Shown here in pieces: positions 12,250 through 22,303 of a stretch of 64,000 nucleotides of DNA (within the stretch, counting starts at the first letter, position 1; every line of letters starts with the position of its first letter). Below the pieces are notes generated by a model, which was not told the origin of the DNA, did not search any database, and saw only the letters and a program-made list of their open reading frames with translations. The translations under genes were made by a program, and so were the position numbers. This stretch comes from Jacaranda mimosifolia (taxonomy: Eukaryota; Streptophyta; Magnoliopsida; Lamiales; Bignoniaceae): contig CM032123.1 of NCBI GenBank assembly GCA_018894105.1, positions 22,545,744 through 22,609,743 of the forward strand. Direction: 5' to 3'.

Positions 12250-13309
12250 AGCTCATTCTGGAGTTTGCAGTGCTCACCAGTTAGGTCCGAAATTACATTT
12301 TTGGATAAAAAGAATGGACTACTACTGGCCAACAATGGTGAAAGATTGCATTGATTATGCACAAAGATGTCAAGTTTGCCAATTTCATGTAAATCTCATT
12401 CACCAACTGCCCGAACCATTGCATCCGACTATTGTTTCATGGCTATTTGATACTTGGGGATTAGATGTGGTTGGATCAATGATAAAGTCTTCTACTGGGC
12501 CCTTATATATATTAGCTACAACTGACTATTTCTCTAAGTGGGCTAAAGCAATACCTTTCAAAGAAGTAAAGAAGGAAAATGTTGCTGACTTTATCCGCAT
12601 TAACATTATCTATCGCTATGGGGTTCCTCAATACATAATCACTGATAATAGAATGCCCTTTTGCAATAGTCTGATAGACAAACTTTGTCAAAAGTTCAAT
12701 TTTAAGCAGATGAAATCTTTCATGTACTATGCCGCGGCTAATGGTCTTGCTGAGGCATTTAATAAAACTTTGTGTAATTTGTTGAAGAAAGTAGTCTCAA
12801 AGTGAAAGAGGGATTGGCACGAAAGGATCGGAGAAACTTTATGGGCATATCGAACTATTCATAGAATACCTACAAAAGCAACTCCGTATTTATTGGTTTA
12901 TGGCGTTGAAGCCGTTTTACCTCTTGAGCAGCAAATTCCATCATTAAAGATAGCCATACAAGAAGGATTGACTAAGGAAGAAAATGCACGCGTACGTCTT
13001 GAAGAATTGGAGGCCCTTGATGAGGAAAGGTTGGAATCACAACAAAGACTTGAATGTTATGAAGCTCGGCTCTCTAGAGCATTTAATAAGAAGGTGCAAT
13101 CACGATCTTTTCAAGTTGGGGATTTAGAGCTCGCTGTGAGAAGGCCCATCATCACAACTCATCGGACTGGGAATAGGTTCATATCAAAATGGGATGGTCC
13201 TTATATTATCAAAGAAGTTTATATAAATGGTACATATAAGTTGGTTGCTGAAGGTGGATTAAGAATTTGCCCTATAAATGTGAAGTTCTTGAAGCGCTAC
13301 TATGCATAA
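12250..13309 (+). pseudogene. Integrase of the Tat-like element
   Basis: Zinc-binding half: Cys-rich CQVCQ motif after MDYYWPTMVKDC at 12314. Catalytic core: GLDVVGSM (first Asp), TDYFSKWAKA, IITDNRMPF (second Asp) and NGLAEAFNKT (Glu), so the D,D,E set is still encoded. A TGA at 12803-12805 interrupts it. The C-terminal part 12893-13309 reads MVYGVEAVLP through FLKRYYA and ends at the normal TAA. The intact enzyme would insert element cDNA. Confidence 0.85.
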
Positions 13310-13388
13310 AGTTGGGAGATGGCTCCTTAACGCACAAGCCTAAATTGCATGTTGCTCCTTGACGCACGAGTATAAACTGCGAACGGTA

Positions 13389-13588
13389 CCCACCATAGGT
13401 AGTGCATGTGGTTAAAATGCTAACTTACTCCACCAAAGATAGTGCACGTGGTTAAACTGCTAACTTACCCACCAAAGGTAGTGCATGTGGTTAAACTACT
13501 AACTTACTTCATCAAAGGTAGTGCATGTGGTTAAACTTCTAACTTACCCCACTAAAGGTATTTTATGTGGTTAAAATATTAAATACCC
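13389..13588 (+). repeat. ~40-bp tandem repeat, 5 units, after pol
   Basis: Units begin near 13389, 13430, 13469, 13509 and 13549. Each reads approximately CCACCAAAGGTAGTGCATGT followed by GGTTAAACTGCTAACTTAC. The last unit is the most diverged. It lies in the untranslated region between pol and the 3' LTR, where Tat/Ogre elements often carry tandem repeats. Confidence 0.85.
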
Positions 13589-13779
13589 TACCTAGTCTAA
13601 GGTGGTTAAGCAATAGATACTTTTGGCCCGCATGAGTGTAAACTGTGAATGGCACCCCCCCTTCCCGCAAATGTTGTTTTCTTTGAACTACGTTATGACT
13701 TGATCCCTAATTGGGTACGTAGGTAGTTTAGATGTTCTCTAAGTTCAGTCATGAGTTTATTTTAAATTATATTTTTCCT

Positions 13780-14260
13780 TTGTTTCATAAAAAAAAAAAA
13801 AATAGCTTGTTTTGAGTTTTTGAATTTATTCATCAATTTGTTTTGAGTTTGAGTTTGTTGAATAAAAAAAATAGTACTTTAGTTGTTTTTATTAGTTTGT
13901 TTTAAGTTTGAGTTTTTGAATTTATTCATTAGTTTGTTGAGTAAAATAAAATAAAATAGTCTAGTTGTTTTTAGTAGTTTGGATTTTTAATTAGTTTGTT
14001 GAGTTGAAAAAAAAAAATTAGTTGTTTGAGTTAATTAGTTTGTTGAGTAAAAAAAAAAAAATTGGTTTAGTTAGTTTGAGTTTTAAATTAGTTTGTTGAG
14101 TTAAAAAAAAAGTAGTTTTAGTTGTTTGAGTTAATTAGTTTGTTGAGTAAAAAAAAAGGTAGTTTAGTTTTTTTTTATTTATTAAGTTTGCATTTTTAGT
14201 TTGTTGAGTTTAAAAAACAAAAAGGAGTTTTATTTATTTTTATTAGTTTGAGTTTTTTTA
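13780..14260 (+). repeat. Degenerate TTAGTTTGTTGAGT / poly-A minisatellite
   Basis: At least seven copies of GTTTGTTGAGT or close variants alternate with A-runs of 7-13 bases and TAGTTGTTTGAG words. Spacing is roughly 50-70 bp and irregular. Confidence 0.75.
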
Positions 14261-14410
14261 GTTCATTGGACCCAAGAAAAAAAAACACAAAGATTGCAAG
14301 ATAGAAATAAATATTCTATTATGTAATCTCAAAAGCAAAAAAAAAAAAAAAGAAAATGTGTAGCAAGTTCAAAAAAAAAAAAGAGGGGAGCAAAAAGTTC
14401 TAAACAACTT

Positions 14411-17229
14411 TCAAGCAGAAGGACTCAAATTCTTCAATTCTTCTTTGATAACCTCCAAATGTTCCATTAAAGTTTGCAAATTTTCAATCACTTTATTACT
14501 CAATGAAGGAGTACTCCTGATAGTAGCAATTTCATCTTCAATCTCATGAACTTCAGCTTGAGCACTTTGAAGAAGTTATTGTTGGCATTTCAATTGTGAA
14601 GTCAAGTTCTTCTTGTGTTCCTTCAAAATTTCAAGCTCCTTCCCAACACATTCCAGCTCTTCTTGGGTTGATTGAATTTGGTTCATTTCTTTGCTTTCTC
14701 TAGTTTGGGGATCATGGAGATGACTTTTGGCCTCATCTATTTGTTGTGCAAGAAGCTCATTGGATGCTTTCTCAAAAGATGCTGACTTTGCCTTATCATA
14801 AGTGGCGACCTTGTAGAAAAATACTTGCAATAATTCTTCGACATTGGAGATGTCAAATTTGTTGAAGTCCCTAATTGATTCAAGCACAAATTGAACATTA
14901 TCTTTGATAGATGAGATGGAATCAAGTGGAGTATTTGCTATTCTCTTGTGAAGGCCATCCCACAACATTTGAAGATACTCTTTTTGATAATTAAGTATGA
15001 ATTTCTCACCCTCAAATACTAAAACTAGAGTACAAGGAGATGGTTGTTTAGCTTTCATATTATGGAGTGCCTTAATTTGTATTGTTGCTTCAATTGGAAC
15101 ACTCATGGCCAACAAGTTAGGTCCCAAGATTGATCCTTGGCTACCTTGGGATGCCTCATCTTCATCAACATTACTAATTTCACTTTCCAACTGAAATGTT
15201 ACACGATTTGAGTTAACAAATTATCTAAAGGGGACTTATTTTAAGAAGAAGAAAAAAAGATGAAAAAAAGAAAATAACCTCTTTGGCAAAGTTCTCTATT
15301 GGCGAAGAATCACTTGGCTTTGGACATTTGGGACTCTTTTTAATCCTTTTCCAATGACGATCTACATTACTATTGCTGCTTGTTTCTAAAGGAAAAGGAT
15401 TCCTTGTCTTTTCTTTTGGAGGTTCGATGTCTTCTAGATCGGGAGGATTTTCAGTATCTTTAGTAAGTGGTCTATCCCCTTTATCATGATTCTTGTCCTT
15501 AAGGGAAATTTTTATTAGCTTCAAGTTGATCAACCTTGCAATATTTTCCTCAAAGTAATCTCCATGAATTTTAGTCCACCACTTCTTGTAGTCATTCGAA
15601 GAAATTTTTTTTGCATTTGGGGGCACACAGGGAAACCATGCTTTCGACATAGAATTGTGCAAAGTGCATAAGCACTAATAACTAAGTCCTTCATCCAAAG
15701 TGGTTGTGTGAATATCATGGGCAAGAATCCCAGTAATTTCTTGATAATATCTAAATTGACGATTAAAGCAATAAGGACTATAAAGTTCAATAATAAAATA
15801 GTCACCCTACCGCAAAGGAAGATAACTCGAATGAATAGCAATGAAGTATTTGTGCTCCAATTCGCTAGCCTTGCCATCATCAATATATGAAACTCCTTTG
15901 TCTTTAGTAATCATGGTGCAAGTCCAAGAAACAAAATCCCCTTTGTGAATTCTTTTGTGGGCCTCCTTTGGATCATAGTATTTGGTGCCTCCTTCATCAG
16001 AATAAATCACTATTTTTGGGCTACATACTTCTTGCCAAACTTGATAATGTGTTTTGAAGTAGTGATATAATCAAGGATAGACAAAGTGGATGGGAAAAGA
16101 AGAATGGACGCAACTTGACCTTGAGAAACCTGAAATTTTATTTAAACCATTGTAGATGCTGGCTAAAACTAGAATAGCAAGACTTACCTTTCTACCAGTG
16201 GCCATGATGCATGCTATCTTGAAAATACTAGGGCATATTGAATTAACATCATTGGTAGGAAGAACGAATGAGCAAAGCTAACAAGCCAAATATGCTACCA
16301 AATAGGTCTCTTCTCTCAAATTCCCAGGAATCCCAACTTTTAAAAATAATGCCTCCTCCACAGTGGACCATTCTCCATGAACACCAAAATCACCAAGAGG
16401 ATTGTGAGTTGATTTGGGCCAGATTGCCTTTTTCTCCTTGCGTAGTGGAGGTTGATGGTATTTTTTAGCTTTCCTAGACCAATACTTCATCCATTTTTCT
16501 GTAGTAACTTGAGAAAGTTGACCTTCATTAGCGCTCATTTGAAGTGAATGATAAGCCTGAAATAAGTATTTGCAAGAATGAACAATAAATTTGTTTCCTA
16601 TCTTGTTAATGCCGGTAAACTCCTTGGCACTAGGAATCACTTCATCATAAAAGATTCTAGTCATAGGAAGGCCTACAAGAATGTGCAAATCCCACGGTGA
16701 TATGGATAATTCTCCGAAGAAAGTTAGAAGAGTATTTGTAAGTGGACACCATCCCTCACAAAATGCTTTCATAATCTTAGAATTATGATCATATGTGAAT
16801 AGTGAAGCAGTGCGGCAATCAGCTTGTGCTTGCATCGACTAAGGACATCTTCAGTCCACTCCCAATATCCTTTGATATAATGGAATTCGCCATCAAATTG
16901 AAGAGTTTCTCCCCACTTGGCTTTGTCCTCAATAGTATTGTGACCCAATGTTGGTAGAAGAATTAGTTCGTTTGATTGTTGAGACGAATTAGATCGTTTG
17001 GAGGATAATGATGAGCTGTCTTTAAAGCCCACACTTTAGAAGTTTTGATCTTTTGGGACCACTCCTCGGAATGAAGTGAATTAGTCAGTTTTGGCCACTT
17101 TGTTGCGTATCAACCAATAAATGGATTATAAGTAGTCAAAAGTGTGCCTTTCTCCATAGGTTGATTCTCTTCATCAAAGATAATCAAGTGTTGCACTCCG
17201 GTGGATGAAACATCTTTAAAGTAAACCAT
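14411..17229 (-). pseudogene. Plant mobile domain (PMD) gene, antisense inside the Tat element
   Basis: Starts at ATG 17229 (MVYFKDVSSTGVQHLIIF). The PMD follows: YWEWTEDVLSRC near 16860, then in a shifted frame ASLFTYDHNSKIMKAFCEGW, GELSISPWDLHILVGLP and GNKFIVHSCKYLFQAYHSLQ; then FPIHFVYP-stop-LYHYF, GGTKYYDPKEAHKRIHKGDF, and AWFPCVPPNAKK to WWTKIHGDYFEENIARL near 15530. A GT-AG intron (15278-15191) joins a coiled-coil-rich C-terminus to the TGA at 14411-14413. Damage: a frameshift at 16835-16769, stops in place of Trp, and a TAA at 14576. PMD proteins occur in plant transposons and in host MAIN/MAIL-type genes that affect silencing; biochemical activity is unclear. It lies wholly between pol and the 3' LTR on the opposite strand. 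Confidence 0.82.
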
Positions 17230-18161
17230 GGTGCAACCTACCAAAGTATGAGGAAAAGTTGATCAAGTTGATGAGAAGGAAAAATAAAAAAAAAGATGAC
17301 ATCTTAGGAAGATTAGCATTCATAGCGAAGAATGAAAGAAAGTCAAATAATTATGGTCATGTTTAATGCTCATGTGAATAGATAAATAATTAAGTTGATG
17401 GAGAACTCATAAAAAAATAATTGTGTATGTTCTTAGAGACATTCTATCAAACAAGACGAATACATAAGCTAAGGGAGAAAGGATGTAAAAATTAAAGAAT
17501 TGATCATACCCAATCAGACACACAAATTGTTCTTGCTTTCCGCAGCCGTATGATTTTTTACCCCCTCTAATCACAACTATTTATAAGGGTGTGATTAATT
17601 TAGTAGAGTTCAAGTGGGAAACTACAATCTAATCTCGAGAAGAGCTAATCTTATTCTATTTTAGTCTGTGAAATCAGTCCAAACATATTCATGAAGTTGA
17701 TGGCCTGATGGAGTTTTTGAAATGCATTTTGATGGCTTTGCTGAAGTTGGTTCCAAGTAAACTTGCTGATGCTTATCAAAACAAATCTCCAAATTATAAT
17801 GTAGTCTTGTGTGGTTAATGAGTTTCGAGAATACTAGTAAAAGTGAGATGATATGTACCTGGTTGGCTCTGGAACTTCTTAATTGATTAGAACTCTGTTG
17901 GCTTGGGTTTTCATCTGTTTAAACAATAGTAGTTTCGGCGAGCTTCACCAAGAAATTGAAATATGAAATTGGTTTGATTTTGTGAGCCATACAAAGGCAA
18001 ATAAATTGAGGAATAAATGTGAGTTGTGGCTTTGTTTAATTTTGATAGCAAAATTTTATTGATAGTTTTCAAAGTCTAATTGATAGATATCTAAAATCTT
18101 TTATCGCGACTTATTCACTTAGAGAAGTATGTTATTCATGAATAAGTCTCGAGGGGATATT
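17230..18161. other. 3' untranslated part of the Tat element, with polypurine tract
   Basis: Apart from the candidate PMD promoter I see no gene. The purine-rich TCGAGGGGATAT just before 18162 is the likely polypurine tract that primes plus-strand synthesis. Confidence 0.5.
17577..17586 (-). promoter_or_regulatory. Candidate TATA box for the antisense PMD gene
   Basis: TTATAAATAG on the minus strand, about 350 bp upstream of ATG 17229. It would give the PMD gene its own promoter, independent of the LTR. Confidence 0.35.
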
Positions 18162-18985
18162 TGTAGATGAATTAATTGTTGGCCAATTGATAAATGACAC
18201 GTGCAAAATAATATATTAAATGTTAATTTAAAATTTCTATTTATATCTTGGAATTTATTAAATTTAATTCCAAAATATAAAATAGTTAATTTTAATTAAT
18301 ATTTTAGTATTTATTTTATACTCAAATTAGATATTGACAAGTTTATATACCTATGGGCCAATCAAATAAAAGATATTTGATATTATCAAATCAAAGATAT
18401 TCAATAATATTTCTTGATATTTGATATTATCTCATCGAGAAGATAAGTATCAAAGATGCTCAAGATTATCTGGGATCTCCCACCAACTACCTATATAAAG
18501 GGGTGATCCCAGTTCATTTGACCCACAACAAAAAATCCAGCAAGTGAGAGAAACTTTGAAGAAGTCCAGTAATTTTCTCAAACAAATTCAAAGAGATCCA
18601 CGATGTTCAAGGCGTTCTTTGCAGAGCTCATATATTTTTGATGTTTGATTTGAGATTAAGGTGCGAAGCCCTCGAATTGGCGTTATTTTTATTCAAAGAG
18701 ATCCACAACATTCAAGGCGTTCTTCACGAAACTCATATATTTCTTGTGTTTGATTTGATATTAAAGTGCAAAGCCCTCAAATTGGCATTATTTTTATTGA
18801 AGGAGATCTACGACGTTCAAGGCGCTCTTCGTGAAACTCATATATTTTTGGCTTTTGATTCGAGATTAAGGTGCGAAACCCTCGAATTGACATTATTTTC
18901 TTCAAAGCAAATTCAAGGAGATGAACGGCGTTCAAGGCGTTTTTTGCGGAGTTCATTAAATTCAAGATATATTTTTGGGAGTAAA
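18162..18985 (+). repeat. 3' LTR of the Tat-like gypsy, 3'-truncated
   Basis: Aligned with 5755-6510. It contains the enclosed TATA (18470-18512) and tandem units starting at 18586, 18691, 18796 and 18911. Similarity stops near 18980 after TTCATTAAATTCAA; the last part of the LTR is missing and copia sequence follows. Confidence 0.8.
18470..18512 (+). promoter_or_regulatory. TATA box within inverted repeat, 3' LTR copy
   Basis: CTGGGATC (18470-18477), TATATAAAG near 18493 and GATCCCAG (18505-18512). The arms are unchanged from the 5' LTR although neighbouring bases differ. Confidence 0.5.
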
Positions 18986-18989
18986 CAAT

Positions 18990-19698
18990 ATGCTCTGTTT
19001 GGTGGAGCTGCTTTGAACAAATTGAAAATTGAACATATTCTACTTCATAAAATGATCAGTTGTATTGTTTTCTCCTATCCGGTATCTAGTGGTGGTCATT
19101 CCACTGATCTAAATTTTATGGGTCTTTATATGATGGCTGAGGTTGTTAGACAAGAATAGTCAATATTGGTTTTATAATTCTGAAATGCATAATTTATTCC
19201 TTCTCCCATCAAGCCAAAAACCTTCCATACTCCATGATTCTTACTCATATTTTTAAGCATGAGAGAGTTTTCTTACTAGATGCTTAGATTGAGAGGGAGC
19301 ATGACCATAAAATTTTGGACCTTGCTAGCCTTAGAAGAATTCAGTATGCTGAGGATGATGGATGGTTTAGGGGTGTTGGCAGAAACCCTAGCAATATCAA
19401 GCTTCATCCCCGTAAAGCTAAAAAATCAGTGATTGTTAGCTCAAAATATGAAAAATCTAGCTCAGTTCGTACCACTCCTATTAAAACAACAAAAAGGGCT
19501 CAGTGGCAATCTGGTAAGAGACTCAAAGCTAAGTTGGATGATCTTAGTAAGGCTGTTGAGACTCTTATTGGATGTCTGAAAACTCTTGTTGATTATATGG
19601 ATTACAAGTTAGAGCGTTTTTTTTGCAAATCCAGTAGAAACCATGCTAGCATTATTCGGCTAAAAGAAAAAGTTAAAGCTTATTTGAATGTATCTTAG
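18990..19698 (+). pseudogene. Extra ORF of a Sirevirus-like copia (plant transposon-protein-like domain), broken
   Basis: Patches read in order: LNKLKIEHILLHKMISCIVF (about 19015), NLPYSMILTHIFKHERVFLL in another frame (about 19210-19280), then the open 19315-19698 segment with LRRIQYAEDDGWFRGVGRN and a basic, helix-rich tail containing KAKLDDLSKAVETLIGCLK. The PY-x-LLT-x-IFKH pattern and the DDGWF segment resemble the putative plant transposon protein domain found in retroelement ORFs. The function is unknown. Its place before a copia polypurine tract suggests the extra ORF some Sireviruses carry between pol and the 3' LTR. The family call is from memory, not a search. Confidence 0.45.
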
Positions 19699-20099
19699 GC
19701 CCCTTTTGATGATGAAGGGGGAGAAGATTTGAAAATTTGATACTTTTAAGATTTGAAAATTTGAAACTTTTGTCTATCTAGTAGAACTTATTTCTATTAC
19801 CAGGCTTACTTTAAATTTCTATATGCTTTGATGATGAACAGTTTTTATGGGCCTGTAAACTCTTAATTTCTGGATAATTATTTTTTGATGATTAAGCCTA
19901 TCATATGAATGAATGATTTATGTTATCTGGTATCTGTTGGTATTTGTTATTTCTTTGGTTTCTTGAGAACATAGACACGGGGAGCACAAGTAGCTCTTAG
20001 ATGCAACCAGACAGGGAGAGCACAAGCTGGAAAAATTAGGCACATAAACAAGGGGAGCTCATGTGACATTCTTCCTCTCTGTTCAAATTTTGTCATCAT
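19699..20099 (+). other. 3' untranslated region of the Sirevirus-like copia
   Basis: Contains GATGAAGGGGGAGAAGATTT (19711-19730) and later GGGGAGC-type words, typical of the purine-rich 3' ends of Sirevirus elements. No gene seen. Confidence 0.45.
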
Positions 20100-20113
20100 C
20101 AAAAAGGGGGAGA
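20100..20113 (+). other. Polypurine tract
   Basis: AAAAGGGGGAGAT directly precedes the LTR start TGTTAACCC at 20114. It is the plus-strand primer of copia-type reverse transcription. Confidence 0.7.
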
Positions 20114-21392
20114 TTGTTAACCCTTTGATGATTTACATTTTGATTATGACAAAATTATATTCCTAAAATTATGTAATGAAAGAATGCAATTAAACTGTGA
20201 ATATCTTTCCATATTATCTATTGGAATCTGTCTATGCATTGGAATTTACTTTCCATAATTAAAAGATATCTTGAAGATTTTAGCCTGATTCACATCTCTA
20301 TAATTTAGGAAAGAAGTCATTCTTGTTGTACTTATTGATATATCCGTAATTTATGGTACTGATGCATGTTTACCATAATATGTTTTTTCCTTATTCGACT
20401 CCAATGAACACTTACCTATTTAAGGATTTATAGTTGTTAGATATGAGCTTATAAGTAAGAAAATATGCAGCAACAATAACAAGAATCACTGAGTTGGGAA
20501 CAGATCTTTGTTAAGTGTTTTGAGGAGTTGTGTGATACCCTCATACACATTTTGTGAATAAGTGTTGCTAATTCCTTGCTCTATGTGTGTTTTCAAGGGA
20601 CCTTGTGGTTAAGAAGGTCAAGGGGAGCTTGCCTTTGATGGACCTTGAGAAGATGAGGACAAGGCAGTTTGTGTCTCGAAGGACTTAGTGCTGAAGAGGG
20701 ACGGGAGTCGTACCTGCTCTTGAGAGACTCCATAAAGAAAATAAATCGGCGCTTGGTTGCTCTAAGGACTTCTAGATGAAGAAACCAGTAGATCGGCATT
20801 GTCTGGAATCTTCTGCAGTGTTCTGGGTTCTAGTCTAGAAGGAGAGTCTAGAGCTTGTCATATGTAGTGGTAGCAACTCGTGCATCAGTCATAGAAGTTG
20901 GGTAAGTGAGATTAGCCGAAGTTCCCTGAGTATATTCACAAAGCAGTTGGTTTCGCAGTACTCCGGAGTCTTGCATTATCCCGTATGGGATTTCAATTTA
21001 GCTCTTTGTGATGAGCTAGTTTTCACTCTGCTTGGGCGTTTCTGATCCTTAACTTTCATCCTGTCAAATTAATGTACTTAACTATAAAACATTCTTATGT
21101 CTTGATTGATTTGGCATGTTCAAAATTCTAAATGAAAGATCAGATAGAGGATTAGGCTTGCCGAACCTCTATAAATTCTAGTGTCTATTTACTTTTATTT
21201 TTATACTTTATTTATCACTAGTCTAACTGGTTGTTTAACTGGCATTTATAAATTCCAATCAGTAACTAAAATTATTTTCTGCAAAAGACAAACCATTTCG
21301 AAAGGCCAAAAAGTTTTTGAGTGATGAATTTCTATTGCATTAAAATTCCTTAGGCCTAATTCACCTCCCTTGGAGACTTATAATCACTCTCA
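20114..21392 (+). mobile_element. 3' LTR of a truncated Sirevirus-like copia
   Basis: Starts TGTTAACCCTTTGATG after the polypurine tract. The end is placed at TCACTCTCA (about 21392), shortly after the CCTAATTCACCTCCCTTGG block that sits near the end of many copia LTRs. Length about 1.28 kb. No 5' LTR or pol of this element is in the window, so the TSD is unavailable and the 3' border is approximate. Confidence 0.65.
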
Positions 21393-22303
21393 TGATAAAT
21401 AAGCAATTTTTTTTTTCTAGATATAAAGATTTTTTGTATGATTTCTTAAGTATGTGAAAGTCGTATATACAATTTTAATTTCATGATATTTAAATTTTTT
21501 AAAATGTCAAGTATTTTTAATTTATTAAAGAAAATATATAAGCTCTCTGTACTTCATCTATAAAAATAAAGATTACCAATTTAGTAAGTAGTTTGTAACA
21601 TAGAATGTTTTACAAACTAAAATATTTCTTAATATTTCATATAACTATGATAAGTAAAATTTATTTATATTTTATTTATATATGTAATTATTTTTATTAT
21701 TTTTGACATTATCAAACAATATATATACTATAAATTATCATAAAATAATAAGCAAATTTTCAAAATTCAATTCAAAATAAAATGTCAACTCTCATAAATT
21801 TCTTTTTATATGTATATATACTAATAATTTAATAGATACTTCATTACTTTTAACTAAACTTTTGTGATCTAACACCACTAATCCATGTAAAAATATGCCT
21901 TTATAAATTATTATAAGCAAAAATATAAAAAAAAATGTACATGATATAAATATAAAACTATGTAACTAAATATACTGAAGAATGTAATCATTGATATCAT
22001 TTACTATTTAAGTGGTTATTTATCAACCTTTTAAAAATTTTCAACTATGTCAATCATATATATCCCCTGTAAATATATATATATATAAATATATATTACT
22101 CCACATAATTGAAAATAAGTTCTCCATTATTATATCTTTTAAAAACTAAAATAATTTAAATTAATGATATAAAATAAAATTGTGAGTCTATTGATATTGT
22201 GCGAAGTAACTTTTTATATTTAAAATAAATTCTTCAAATCTAATTATTTGTTATATCAATATATATGGTTTTTTTTTTTTTTTTTTATCTTAAATCATTA
22301 CTA
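21393..22303. other. Very AT-rich DNA, no gene seen
   Basis: Long runs of A/T with short TATATA stretches. No coding frame or repeat was recognised. Confidence 0.5.

Larger units (their letters stand above)
5755..18985 (+). mobile_element. Degraded Ty3/gypsy element, Tat/Ogre-like lineage
   Basis: Order on +: LTR (5755-6640), PBS-like site, gag, protease, RT, RNase H, archaeal-type RNase H, integrase, long 3' region with tandem repeats and an antisense PMD gene, polypurine tract, partial 3' LTR (18162-18985). The second RNase H and the TGGCATGCCCAGTGGGAC primer site point to the Tat/Ogre group. Several stops and frameshifts make it non-autonomous. The 3' LTR loses similarity to the 5' LTR near 18980, where Sirevirus-like copia sequence begins, so no TSD can be read. 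Confidence 0.85.

Noticed and set aside
13389..13588. CRISPR-like array of five 40-bp units
   Set aside because: Units are contiguous tandem copies with no unique spacers and lie inside a plant retrotransposon.
16131..16188. Possible GT-AG intron in the PMD gene
   Set aside because: The supposed intron is itself in frame and encodes conserved-looking PMD sequence (VSLAILVLASIYNGLN), so it is coding.
18638..19159. 173-codon ORF
   Set aside because: Reads through the ~105-bp LTR tandem repeats (period divisible by three) into copia sequence; not a gene.
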